Source: Lingula anatina | Taxonomy: Eukaryota; Brachiopoda; Lingulata; Lingulida; Lingulidae | Reading direction: 5' to 3' | Length of the DNA stretch: 53,001 bases | NCBI RefSeq assembly: GCF_001039355.2 | Contig: NW_019773693.1 | Location: 4,173 to 57,173, forward strand | In this document: positions 36,101-47,639 of the stretch, piece by piece | How positions within the stretch are numbered: position 1 is the stretch's first letter | Layout of the letters: every line of letters begins with the position of its first letter | Made by a program: the position numbers and the translations under genes | Notes under the pieces: model-generated | Database searches by the model: none | What the model was told of the DNA's origin: nothing | What the model saw: only the letters and a program-made list of their open reading frames with translations

Positions 36101-38351
36101 CAATTAGTGAATAGGTGTTTTTTATCACCTTTAACGTGTGGTCGATTTGGAATTGTAGAGACACAAAGCCTACAGCGCATTAAAGATTTTCACTGCGTGG
36201 AATTGTTTCCTATTCTTTTTCTCGTATTTCACAATTAAGTTACGCATTTGTACTGGTACAGATGATCCAACAATTGAACGAACGTGCAAGCAAAAAATGG
36301 ATTTAACCATTTAAAAAAATATTCCAGTTTTGATAACGAAAAAATAAAAATTTTAATAACTAAATTATTTCAGGCGACACAAGCATCACAAGAACTGCAA
36401 ACGAGTGGGCAAAATAAATAAGCGTCGTCAAAAGCAATGTCTTCTAACGACCAGCCAGGAGACATTTAAAGCCTTCTCCGCCCGACCCCGCTCCAGCAAG
36501 AGACCGCCACAGACACCACGTGACCCTAACCCACCCCCCATGATGTTCAAGACGAACCAGAGGGATGACTTCAGACCACACGGTGAAGTGCCTAGGGTCC
36601 AACCGTTTGCGTTTGTAAGTTGATTCACACTGTAAAAAAATTCATAATAATATCATGTTTTAAAGGAATGGTTTTGAGTGGTGTCACGAATGTAAAAAGA
36701 TCAAAATTACTACCGTGTCATTTTTGTTTCAACATAAAGTGTGTAAAATTAAATAGAAATGGCTGTCGTAACAAAAAAAAAAAAAAAAAAAGAAAGAAAA
36801 AGAAAAGAAAGAAAAAGAAAAGAAAAAAAAGGATGACAATTTTATCTGGTTTCTTTGCAGCCTGACACATACGAGATAGACAAGGGACCGTTTCAAAACG
36901 TCACTTTCTACAGCGCCGAATATGGTCCAAAAGAGCTCCCCTCAGAGACCATCTTGCGCCCCACTTCCCAGGGGAGGTACATGAGGAAAACGTCGGCAAA
37001 GTTAGACACACGGACGACCAATAAAGAATCTTTCAAACACTGGGTGCCTCAGCCAGCCATTCGTTTCGGAGAGCTTCCAAGTTTTACAGGTAGNGAATGA
37101 TGATGAAGATTAAAATATAAAGTTATTTTTTTCTATGATGCTTTAAGAATATTTTTAGAACATGATAAACAGAGAGCGTGGCGAATTTCATTAAGCAACT
37201 TTTCAAAAAGGAAAGGAAGAGAAAACAAAGCAATTACAAACGCTCATTTTAACTACCATACACTCAGTCCACGACTCATTTTATTCCAGTTCATGCTAAT
37301 TTGTACATTTACACTATATATATTCAAGCTGCGGTCCACCACTGTAATCTTAAATATCTGAATTCCTGTCTCACAGGCAAATGTTCGTGACAGAGCAGAG
37401 AGCCAATTTCCCAGGCCACGACCCCAAGCTGAACCCGATGCCAGAACCGTTCGTCAAGGAGGATCAGACATACAGACCTAAGGACGGGAAGTTTGATGGT
37501 CTTACTGTCACCATGGTATGTATTTTCCCCGAATTTTTATTATGGTAGAGAACCAGTAAGGATCGTTCATCACCTGTTTTATTTTTAAGTACGGAGATTT
37601 AAGATCTGTCATATTGCATGTCTGGCAAAAACACTATTTTCTTTTTTTTTCTCTAGCTTTGTTTAGTTTTTGACTTCATCAATATCATCATGGGATTTGT
37701 GAATTCATAATTTTAGGTTATATAACCATGTGTAGTAACATTGCAAAGACGTTGCAATACAAGAACACAGTTTTTAACTTTTAAATTTTAGGACTTTTTA
37801 ATGACAAAAACCAACCAAAAGACAGAAATGCAAACACAAACGGTATTTCATAAACATTATATTTTCAGGCCGACTTCACCGAGAAAGAACTAGCTGCTGC
37901 ACACGTGCCACGAGCATTGGCGCCAATTACGAAGTTGGACGAAAACAAGCCGAAGTTTGACGGCCGCACAAGCTTCAAGGAATTCTACAAGAACTGGAAC
38001 GTGCAACCAAGAAAGCGATACGGAGACTTCCATGAGGCTCAGAAATATTTCCCTCCCATTGAGAAGTTCGACACTAAGTCTACGACCCAGGCTACTTACA
38101 TTCCAAAAGAGTTTGACCCCGTAAAGCCATATATTCCCGAAGAGCATACTCTAAATAAGGACGGTAAGCTAGACTTTACTACCGTCAATGCGGACACTTA
38201 TAAGCGACCACCCGTCAAATTGTGCAAGGCAGAGGCTTTTCTAATTCAACAAAAATTAAAAAAGGAACAGCAAGAGACATTGAGGCAGCAGCAGGAACCG
38301 TTGAATAAATCTCAAACGAGGTCAAACAAAACCCCGATTGCTGCGAAATAA
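33151..38351 (+). CDS. SAXO-like stabiliser of axonemal microtubules (5 exons)
   Basis: Exons are 33151-33236, 36374-36614, 36861-37089, 37377-37515 and 37869-38351, giving about 392 residues. The N terminus has the SAXO/FAM154 cysteine signature FTCICEICDCGRHKHHKNC (Cys 21, 23, 26, 28 and 37), spliced across exon 1/2. The rest is built of degenerate Mn-type modules, for example FKTNQRDDFRPH, KLDTRTTNKESFKHWVPQP, KFDGRTSFKEFYKNWNVQP and KFDTKSTTQATYIPKEFDP, with Arg/Lys-Pro-x-x-x spacing. The C terminus is a Gln/Lys-rich tail. Known: SAXO proteins bind microtubules of cilia, flagella and centrioles as inner proteins. Which paralogue (SAXO1 or SAXO2) cannot be told. Anomaly: exon 3 as written ends in phase 1, but exon 4 needs phase 2 to read ATGTTCGTGACAGAG in frame; an N sits 5 bases past the donor at 37094. 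A one-base assembly error is the likeliest cause. Confidence 0.85.
33355..33441. repeat. C-run flanked 25-N gap in SAXO-like intron 1
   Basis: N at 33375-33399 is bracketed by two copies of 'ctcag.gggtaggg.aatgaaaa' each followed by a run of C. The gap is an unresolved homopolymer or tandem duplication. Confidence 0.9.
33645..33722 (+). repeat. Possible degenerate tRNA-like (SINE) segment in SAXO-like intron 1
   Basis: TAGCTCAGTGGTGATA resembles a tRNA A-box and TCTCGATCCCGAC about 56 bp later loosely resembles a B-box. No cloverleaf with paired acceptor stem could be drawn, so this is not called a tRNA gene. Confidence 0.2.
34041..34210 (+). repeat. Dispersed repeat family R1, copy 3 (SAXO-like intron 1)
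   Basis: Landmarks are gccaggactgtagccagcaa, cttcaaaagg, ttttttctgaaaatgttga, tttttacc, agagcggacctt and a CCCC-rich end, in the same order as at 16819 and 31795. Confidence 0.6.
36770..36832. repeat. A/G-rich low-complexity tract before SAXO-like exon 3
   Basis: A 20-bp A-run is followed by AAAGAAAG-type repeats, ending about 28 bp upstream of the exon 3 acceptor at 36860. Confidence 0.9.
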
Positions 38352-38475
38352 TATGGAGACAATTTGATAAAGAAGTGAACTTGCCGCAAGTAAATTTAAT
38401 TGCTCACGAAGTATTGACGTCTATTAAAGAATAACGCACATCTGTGCTTATTATAAAACTAGGAGAACTTTTCAA

Positions 38476-38481
38476 AATAAA
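38476..38481 (+). terminator. Candidate poly(A) signal of the SAXO-like gene
   Basis: AATAAA lies 125 bp after the stop at 38349-38351. Further AATAAA hexamers at 38773 and about 39953 could serve longer forms. Confidence 0.45.
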
Positions 38482-38799
38482 GGCAATGTGCCTGACAATC
38501 AATGGATGCAGAATTCTCAAGTGCATAGCTACGGGAGTCTTTGTGCCATATGTGAAAAGAAGCCACAGAAAAAAAAACAGTTAGGTGTCGTTGTCGTGAG
38601 GTTATACGGATCTTAACAATTTTGCTAGTTTTTGTAATCATATCTCCTGTAATGTGCTTCCCGAGGTTTTCTCTCCGTGTTGAAAACTAAGTTATGATGG
38701 GGTAAATATTGTCAAAAGGTTATACATTGTCCTTTTTATCTTGATTTTTTTATGAGGTAGTTAATGTGCTCAAATAAAAAAGGTTAATTGTAAGCATAA

Positions 38800-41700
38800 T
38801 AATTTTAAAAAAGAGGTCAGTGGAAAGTATTAAGGGTAAATTGAATTCAGCATTAAAATATACATAGTGCTGTTACTTTATAGCAAAGTTGTTTTCAATT
38901 TTTCTGATGTTTTTGAGTGCCTTTGGAAAGGCAGCTCCTGAGAGAATAAATGGAGAGCTTTCCAGAAGTTATTTTCCCCACATACTATAATAACGGGGTG
39001 AGGCTTATAAAACCAATGTTACTCTACCTCTGTACTTACTCCCTAGGGTCCGCCAGAGCCTTATTTTATATTTGAAGTTTATCCTTTTTTTATACACCAA
39101 AGAGCTTCTGCACTTGCGTCACCCATAGGTTTGGCTACTGCATGATGTGAAGCATGTCTTAACATTAAGCATATAAAACGCTGGGCATTTTCCTTAATCC
39201 GAAATATACATGTATGTGACGTCACAGACGTTCAATGCCAACGTTAAATATAACTTGGGAACAATATTTTGATACGTTTTACACCTTACTGCTTAAAGTG
39301 TTAAAAAACCAAAACCAAAAAATCGATTCCCATTTTGTGATAAACAGTGCTTTTTGCACGCTTGTGATATCAATTTTTTTAAATATGACTATTATTGCTC
39401 GTATTGGCTCCTACTTTGTATTGCAGCGAGTTATTGATATTTAAAATGATAACAGCATTGTTTTGTGGGAATTTTTGCTGATGACAAATGTATGTTTAGA
39501 TCAGTGTAAAAGATATATAATATCCGCCTTATCAAGAGCTATGGGAGATAATGAGGCATTTCCTCCGTAATTTATGTTGTCAGGTAATATCTTATAATTT
39601 CCGGTAGCCCTTCCGAATATTTTAATGTTTTCGTCAACTGTTTACAGGAACTATACAAAATGACATTGTTCTTTCAACGTTTAAATTGTTTTTGTATTCA
39701 GACAAAACATGGGTTAATGTGTTGGGAATTGAATGGTCTTTGGTAATTTTTACAATAATTAGATTGTCACTGTATTGGAGAGAGAGAGTGAGATAAAAGT
39801 TGTCATTCCTCCGATAATATGACACTGACTGGGCACACATGTGACAACGCACTCGGTGCAGAAATTTTGATAAAAATGCATTTCTGAGGCATTAACTTTT
39901 ATTTTTCTTTTTACACCTGTAATGTACAGAATGATATTGTCTTTGTAAATACAATAAAATGAACGATAAATAGAAAAGTTTCGTGGTTGTTTAATTTTTA
40001 TTTAGTCACTACATTTCAGTTCCAAGAAGGTTCCCGGAATTTAAGGGTAGTTTCCTTTATTTTTCTATTAATCACCTCGCGTGACTCAAAACATTATTTT
40101 TTCCTTCAAAAACAGTAAAATTAGTGATGCGGAAAGGGGTTTGTAAATACCAAATTTTAATTTCCTTTTTGTACATTGAGAAGTTCACCTGAAGAAGAAG
40201 GTGAAAAAGCACCTTGATGTTCTGAGTAGTCAAGACGATTTTCCTCACATCACGTGCTGTGATTTTAATTTGAAAGATAATCTGCACTTACATTTCAGAA
40301 AAATATCGACATCAGATAAGCTTATTTGAAGGGGTTTATTGTTTTCACGGCCAGAATTGCAGGAAATTAATTTAACACATTGCTATGGGACATGTTCAAA
40401 CGCATATACAGCACGTAAGTTGCCGCCGCTAAATGACGCAGCGCCTCGAATGCATGTATTTGGCCTCAGTAATTTTTTTTTTTTTGTATTTGATTTTAAA
40501 AGCTTTTATTTTGTCACAACTTAATTAGCATATACACTGCAATACATGGGCACGTATAACGATATTTCAAACAGTACAAAAATGAAACAGATATATTGTT
40601 GATTCAAAGACATAGAGCTTGTGGTTATAGGTTTAAATGCACAAAACAAGTTTATTTTATTTTATTTTATTTTTCAAATCTATCCCTTTTCTCGTGTTCT
40701 CTCCTAACATTTACCCTTCACCGGGTGCCGCGTCTTTCCATTTCCATTTCATTTCAAGAAACAAATTTGATCCAACTCATTTGTCACAACTACCACATTC
40801 ACACTTATTCACATGCGACTCACTTTAAATAAAACTGAACCTGAAAAGTTTGAAAAATTTTCATAGCATTAATGCCAAAAGGTCACTGCTCCTCTGGTAT
40901 TGCTTTAACCTTAAAGACAAAGGTCGCTCTGCCATTCCGTGCCTTCAAGCATACCTGTATAATTTAAGATATACACGCTGAGCTTAGCTAGCTCACAAGA
41001 AGTGGTGCACCACTGAGAATGACTAACGCAACATAGCACAGCTACAAGATGCCTAATGTAATATGATCGACTTTTTTATATTTTCACGTGCCGAAACCTT
41101 GTAAGCGGTCGGCTTATCAGTGAATGCAGAAGTCGAAATAAGAAACAAGGTTCGGATAGTGCAGGTAATGGCTCGTTCTCACTATGTTACCCTACATATC
41201 CTGGACTTTTTCTTGCTAGTCTCTCTGCTTCGCTAACCGCGTCGACCTAAATAGGCACTTGACTTTTTTAAAATTCGACCTATATTTAAAAATAACTGTG
41301 CTCCACTTGCAAGCTTACGTGATGCTATTTGTTGAAGGTACACTGTAGCACATGAATCATTCAAAAATTACACGCTCAAGATATATCAAACATGTAAATA
41401 TTTTCATTTCCCCACAAGGGATATTTTTAAAACGATAACGTTCTGACATACATACAATTAAACCATTCACCAAGGGATCATTGCACATAGTAACGGGTAA
41501 TTGTACTAGGGTACGTTAATTAAAATATATAAATGATAGAGTTTCCATGTGGTTTGTGGTTAATGGCATTTTAGGCCGACTTAAATAAAAGGGTAAACAT
41601 AGAAAAGATCGAAGCTGTGCGGGTTAGCATGTGTTTTTATACTCAATGACATGCATATATCAGATATGCGGTCTATGTTACAAGCTTAGTACAAGTACAT

Positions 41701-42600
41701 TCATGCAGTCGAGCATATGCATGTAAGTGTCTACGAACAACCTATATTTGCATATTACTGAAGTTGAGAAGAGGGGTGAATGTAGCGTTTTAACCCCAAT
41801 CCCCCCCACCCCCCACCTCCAACGTACGCCACGCTTTTTAATTCACTCCACAGTGCTGATAAAAACACGTAGCTTTGTTTTTATAACCCTTTCTGTTCTA
41901 ATGCACTTCAATGAGTAAATATATGCTTTTTACCGCAAACGTAACTATTGAACAGTAGCCATATGCATCTGCTTTGGCTGCCAGCGACAATATACATGTG
42001 CATCTGGGCCTATATGCATGTTGGTCTATTGTATGGTTGTGATGTGTGGTATCACAGTTGCATTACTTACTGATGCCTAATACAAGATGCATATGACAGA
42101 GTATGAAAATAACAAAACACAGACAAGTGTTTCCAAGTAGAATAGCCTATAATTTATAAACATTTTGCAGCGCATACGTGCAGACACAGTTGGACTGGGC
42201 AGACTGGAAGCAACACACATACGGTTCTTTGCGGAATATAGTATATGATGGCGTACATACAGAAGAGACACAGTTTCTGCTGTAACTTTAATCCAATTCT
42301 AGTGTCAGAGCAGGACTAATGGGCAACGGGATTGGGTGTGGCCTATTTATTTAGCAAGGCGATATTGTGAAACCCAGTCGACAAAATTTAAGGCACCTTG
42401 GCCAATTATCAGTCAGTTTACCAGTCGTGGAGACAGGCAAGATGAAGTGTGGGAAAATTGAGACGTCCTAGCTGCCCGTAGCTGTACGTGACTGCAATTT
42501 CAAGTTATTTTTTCAGTACTCTGTCCTGACCCATACTACTTTAATTCACTGATCCCAAAACACGGAAATAAGGACGCTACTATTTATAGAAGGCCTCTAA
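38800..42600. other. Intergenic, no gene seen
   Basis: This is AT-rich DNA between the SAXO-like 3' end and the first UNC93-like gene. Short open frames are unsupported. Noted items are a T-run at 40472-40484, (TTTA)n-like sequence at about 40653, and a C-rich patch at 41798-41820. The UNC93-like promoter should lie near the right end; no element was assigned. Confidence 0.5.
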
Positions 42601-42647
42601 AGCTCTAAGCTACAATTGGGTCATATGTGCAATAAATTACATTGATC

Positions 42648-43700
42648 ATGGCTACTCGCACCAATGTGAATGAACAGCGGCCTCAGATGGAAGATGAGAT
42701 GTATACCAAGAATCCATGTTCAATGCACAGCAACCCACAGACATGCAGCCGCCGTGTTGTTCGCTTTGCATATCTCAGGCTCGTAGGGTTTTCCACGGTG
42801 TTCGTGTTCGTATTCACGGCGTGGAACGGGCTGCAGACCCTCCAGAGCAGTTTATACAGCGAGCATGGACTGGGGCTTACTGTTCTGACTGTAGGTTACA
42901 GCGTCAGTGCCCTGGGCGCTTTATTCGCCCCAGTCCTGGTCGAAAAAATCGGCTGCAAGAAAGCCATCATTGCAGGCATCTGCTCAGCGATTGGCTTCTT
43001 TTGTGCCAATTTCTATCCTCGGATGTATACCCTCGTTCCTACTGTCTTCGTTTTCGGGTTGCTAGGCAACGTGCTAATGACTGCTGCTAGCTGTTTTGTC
43101 ACCACCTTGGCTATAAAAGCCGCACGAGCGTCTGGAAGGGAGGAAGACATTCTAATAAGTGGATTTAATGGGACGTTCGCGTCATTCTTTAAAACCACTA
43201 ACATATTTGGGAATCTGATTTCGTGGCTAGTGCTAAAACAGTCTGACCATACGGGCCAAAACCAATCGCTAGACACCAAAAATGACACATTTCTGTACAA
43301 TGTTTCCCAAATGCAGCGTACTCAGGATACAACATATACCATCAATGTAACTGTTTGTAGTTTATACAGCGACCCAAGCATCTTACGGAGTCTTCATTCC
43401 CACGCTAGCACTCAGTCCCCAAAACCTGACAAAGAGTTAGTCTTGCTACTTGTTGGCGTGTATGTAGCCCTGTCAGTTACTGGCGCTATTGGTGCTCTGT
43501 TTCTAATCAAAGAAGTCGATGTCCACAAAGATTCGACCCATGAAAAGCCTCCACCAGCTAAAGTAACACAGGTGTCCCAATTAAGACTTTCCATATTGTC
43601 CACTATTCTTTTGCTCCGAGAATTCAAGATGGCGGCGTTGCTGCCAATGATTGCGTGGAGTGCGATGCATTTAGGGTTCCTGTTTGCGGAATTTACAAAG
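42648..43700 (+). CDS. UNC93-like major-facilitator membrane protein, first coding exon (351 residues)
   Basis: The ATG at 42648 (gatcATGG) opens an uninterrupted 351-codon exon ending FAEFTK at a donor AAG|GTAGGG; reading on would stop 14 codons later, at 43743-43745. The family signature follows the first membrane segment: residues 43-59 hydrophobic, then GLQTLQSSLYSEHGLG (61-76). Further hydrophobic helices lie at about 80-98, 105-120, 128-150, 183-197, 265-287 and 328-346. VEKIGCKKAIIAG and ANFYPRMYTLVP match UNC93A. A loop of about 65 residues (199-263) carries four N-glycosylation sequons (N205, N212, N218, N233). UNC93A proteins are about 450-460 residues, so roughly 100-130 C-terminal residues should be in later exons; none was confidently found before the next gene. 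UNC93A is a plasma-membrane MFS-fold protein with no settled substrate; the C. elegans relative regulates a potassium channel. Paralogue identity is uncertain. Confidence 0.85.
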
Positions 43701-45143
43701 GTAGGGCAGCTATGTTGTAAAGATGATGGTTGGGTGTTCTTATAAACCACACTACACCTGAGTCTCGGCGCTGTGTTGTACCTTTTATTTTGGGATTAGA
43801 TCTGTTGAATCGATAGAAAAGAAGCTGAAAACTGACAGAAGAGTGTTGTTTACATTAACCAAATTAGATGCTTTGAAGTTCTCCTTCTCGATCCCTTACC
43901 TTTTTTTATTTCTTCCTTTTCCTTTTTTGTCTTTCTTTCTTTCTTTTTTCGTTTGTTTGTTCCTTGTTTTGAATTATTTTTTTCTACGTGCTTTGGTAAA
44001 GATTAGTTGTATTGCGACAAAATGTGTAATATACAGGTGCACGAAAACGGCGTATCTTTGAACTGTTTCAGACATTTAAAACGTGCAACTGATGTGGTAA
44101 CTAATGTGTACTGCATTTATATGCTTCATAATTACATTAGAAATGTATTTCCGTGTGTGCACTTTTCAGATAACAGATCAAAGAGTGTTGTGATAGGATT
44201 ATACGGGAAACTAAAACTGAAATTGCTATTCTCAGCTTTAATTCATTTTGGTAATGGTGTGCATGATTGACGTGGTTGTATAACGTAGTAAATACTTAAG
44301 GCTCACATACGCGCACCGAATATTGAGCTTTTTATACTATGCATTCATATGCATCATGATTGCGAAGAACGCACTGTATGAAGTGGCTGATTTCTAGGTT
44401 TTTGATTGATAGGAGATTGTAGTACTACGGTATATTCAAGTCACGTTCACAACCAGCCGATTTTAAGACCCTCAGTCGTTCGTTCGATATTTTGTCGTCT
44501 TGTGACGTCAGTCAGGCTAAGCCCAATCTGGAAAAATTTATCAAAGCGCCCGAGTTTGATCTACGGCACGCGAGGGACTATATTTCCGAGCAGAGGCCGG
44601 GGTATCAAGCAGTTCAAACATCACCTGTATAGGTCGGCATGGATCGCCAAGAATTACGCAAAATCTTTGAACACTACTGTAGTGTATGCATTGACTTGAT
44701 GCTGCGATGGAGTGATAAGGTTATTTCAACACACTTCTCTGTGTAAGAAACGCGCTGTTAATAAAAAGACGGCGGAGAGATAATGTGCGCTGGAAAGAAG
44801 GGGGGTGTAGCATCCGGACGTTGGGCGTTTTCTTGGTCTACATTTAATCTGACGATTAGATAGTGTCCATGTGAAAGCAAATCGTCTCTCTTGAAGAAAT
44901 CCTTGATAGGGGCTAATCGGATGCGTGTTTACATTTTTCGTGTAGTTTATGGTTAATATAACCTTTAACGGGCATTTTTTTTTCTTCGTTACAGCTTGCA
45001 TTTCATCACCAGTAATATAATGCAACGATAGCGATGGTTGATAACCGTTGATTGTTAATTTTTTTTTTTTTTTTTTTTTTTTGCAAATTCCTCCTAAAGG
45101 AAGTGATAGTTTCAAGAATATAAAACAAATGAGCATCATTTTT

Positions 45144-45291
45144 AAACGTTTCGGCCTAGTGCCTTCCTCAGTTTCATTTCCCGATTTCCTTACTGTTTTC
45201 ACTTTGAATGATTGGTTGTTCTTTGAAGGGAAAATGTAGTAAGGAAATCGGGAGATAATACTGAGGAAGGCACTACTGGGCCGAAACGTTT
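45144..45291. repeat. Imperfect inverted repeat with hammerhead-like cores in both arms
   Basis: The arms are 45144-45193 and 45239-45291 with a loop of about 45 bp. Each arm read outward contains CTGAGGA, then AGGCACTA..GGCC, then GAAACGTTT: on the plus strand CTGAGGA at 45261-45267 and GAAA at 45283-45286; on the minus strand CTGAGGA at 45171-45165 and GAAA at 45152-45149. CTGANGA plus a GGC/GCC stem plus GAAAC is the hammerhead ribozyme core. The loop lengths of the two arms differ while the GGC/GCC pairing is kept. Stems I and III could not be completed by eye. Confidence 0.6.
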
Positions 45292-45730
45292 GACATTGGT
45301 GTTCATATTTTTGCACTGTCATATTTAGGTTTATCAACAAGGGCATTTTGGGTAATCATTTTGTGGTTAGGATATCACTGATGAGCATACATGTAGTAAT
45401 AATTTACATTATGTCTCTTTGATAGTCAGCAAGTTGAATTATATCAACGCTATGATAGGTGTCGGTTATATCAATATATTATTATTATTATCATCATTAT
45501 TATTATTATTATAAATCAGATGATCTGATGAAAAAAAGAACGATTGATAAATCAAACGGATTAAATCACGGCTCCGAGGTTTGATTGCTAGACCCCTGAA
45601 AGGAAGTCGCGTGTGGAGGCTTGGAGACCATCAGGGTTTAGCGACATCTCTTTTTAGTGTGACGGCCATATTTAGTCGGCGGATCAGTTAGTTCTGAATG
45701 AGCTCTAATAGTTAGGCGGCTAAGCCAAAA

Positions 45731-45882
45731 AATTGTGCAAAAGTTGATAAAAGCATGAAACTTTCCACGATGAATGACCATTGGGTGTTTGTCAATTTTG
45801 GATCGGGGGGCAACTCCAAAATTCACAAGTACCCGGATGAGCAGCTTTCTTAAAATATGCTGACTCAGCATTTTATGTACAT
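45731..45882 (-). repeat. Dispersed repeat R2, inverted copy
   Basis: This is the reverse complement of 48660-48970: ttgtgcaaaagttgataaaa, atgaaactttccacgatgaa, ggatcggggggcaactccaa and ctgactcagcattttatgta are all shared. One extra A (cttaaaatatgc versus cttaaatatgc) separates it from the right-hand copies. Confidence 0.9.
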
Positions 45883-46119
45883 CCAGAATTCACGTAAACG
45901 AGCACTACCGGCGTTAATTATGAACATGAATAAATTTGAGAAACGTACACTAACTGCTAACANGGACAAGGGTGCATTGCAATGAGTGCCACACCCAGAC
46001 ACCAATACCGACAAAGCCCAAATTTTACGTGGAACGAGTTGAGATTATAGGTGACCTAAATCCAAGAGATGGGTACGGGGGCCCTCACCGTCTAGGAGGA
46101 GAAGCGGTAACAGTAGCCG

Positions 46120-46210
46120 TCCTGCGGAGCCGGCGGAACCGGCGGAGCCGGCGGAACGATACGGACGGGACCGAAACCATGTGTACCGCCAGCGCTAACG
46201 CTGGTGGTAC
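46120..46210. repeat. GC-rich 9-bp repeat followed by a small palindrome
   Basis: Four near-identical units of the type ggagccggc / ggaaccggc run from about 46126 to 46155. They are followed at about 46185 by accgccagcg-ctaa-cgctggtggt, a perfect short hairpin. The base composition is unlike the AT-rich surroundings. Confidence 0.7.
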
Positions 46211-46464
46211 AATAATTTTCAAATGAGGGGGATATAAATAAAAATATTTAAAAAATAGTATAAAAAATATTTTTAAAAAATCAATTACGGACTTATTTTG
46301 GCAGTTTCTTTTTGGTGGGAGTTTGAACTGCTAGAGCACATGAATTTTAATGCAAAATTAACATTCAGTAGTCAGTTGTTACCATCTCAACCATGTGAAT
46401 AAATTTTGCTCATGCAGGGCTAGACTTTAGCATATTTCACTCAGCTGCGAATGAACGCAACCTA

Positions 46465-46660
46465 ACCACCGGGTCTCCCGCTGACGATCTTCCACTAATG
46501 AGGCCCTTGAACAAATATTCAAATTGCCTTCTCTTATTGCCGATGAAGTCCCTAAAACGAATATGAAAATTATTTTCTTGTCTCGCTCGGATCGCTACCG
46601 ACATTCCGCTGACGATATGAAAATTGCCTCTTCATCTCGTTTGGATCGCTAAAGTCTAAA
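46465..46660. repeat. Degenerate minisatellite, left block
   Basis: Units share 'gatatgaaaattgcc', 'ttctcgtctcgct' and 'cggatcgc' with ctcccgctgacga between them. Three diverged units are recognisable here and four more at 47640-47910. Confidence 0.75.
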
Positions 46661-47639
46661 TGACATTTGCTACGCCGTACAATGAACTTGTACACATTTT
46701 CCGTGCAATTTTTATGACATCGTAAGTGGCTACGGGCAACGACAATTACCTTTACATTACATGCTTGTGCCGTGTCTTGTCGCTAACATGAGCTTAAGCC
46801 TGGGTCCCAACGCACGATTTTCAGGACGTACGGTTTTTTAGGTTCCTCTCGTCTGGCTGGGCCGTAACTAGATCGTAGGGAAGAAATTAAGTAACTGGTG
46901 ATTGTAATTAGTGCGCAAGAAGAAATGCGTGGACAGTACGCGAGAACCTCAGCCTCCGCTCAGTATCTCTGCTCATGCCCTTTCTTTTAAACTTACGGTC
47001 CGTGCGCATGGAGTGACCACTTCTCGCTCAACATGCTCGAAGCCCCTGAGTTAAACACGGTGGGCGTGCAGAAATGCGGAGTGAACACGTAGTGAGCAAG
47101 AAATAAGTACGTGTATCGAGCGCCTTAACCACATGCATCGCATGCACCGTAGCCACCCAGGCCCAGTAGAGAAAAAGAATTTCCTCGCGTGTCCCGTACG
47201 ACAGCTGCATGTACTTTTCCATTTTTGGAGAATTCGTAGACCGCATGATCATGTCGAAAAATTTCTACGTGCTGGCTGCGACCTCCAAAATTTGCACGAT
47301 GGACGTGCTCTTCACGCACCAAATCCTACGTTTTCTCCAATTTTTTTACCATAGACCAGACGTAATAGCCCGTATGTTGGGATGGGACCCAGGCTTAAGG
47401 ATATTTAGGGGAAATTCGCTTTGTCGGCTGAAAGTGATCATACGGAGTCCGTTCAGTCTCAGTGCAGTTGCAGTTGCAGTTCCGTGTGGCTTTCTAGGAG
47501 ATAGACACGATGTCGGGACATATTCCTAGGAATTTTAGCACACATGTGGTCAGAATAAAGAAGCGCAACTTCAAATTTGTGGATGTGAATTACAATAGTT
47601 TTAAACACCTTTGCTATTGTTATACCCCCTTAACACACC

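Noticed and set aside
37890-38147. 85-codon minus-strand frame
   Set aside because: It is antisense to the last SAXO-like exon, whose plus-strand frame continues the Mn-type modules.
43013-43750. Minus-strand open frames antisense to the UNC93-like exon
   Set aside because: They are shadows of the long plus-strand exon with clear membrane-protein features.
44406-44699. 97-codon plus-strand frame rich in Arg, Ser and Lys
   Set aside because: It has no supported splice sites, no start context and no recognised domain; it does not resemble the missing UNC93 C terminus.
44726-45346. 206-codon minus-strand open frame
   Set aside because: It runs through a poly(T) tract and across one arm and the loop of the inverted repeat; composition is low-complexity and no family resemblance or splice structure was seen.
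45479-45512. Possible CRISPR-like or structured repeat
   Set aside because: It is a plain (ATT)n microsatellite; no repeat-spacer structure exists anywhere in the window, and the DNA is eukaryotic.
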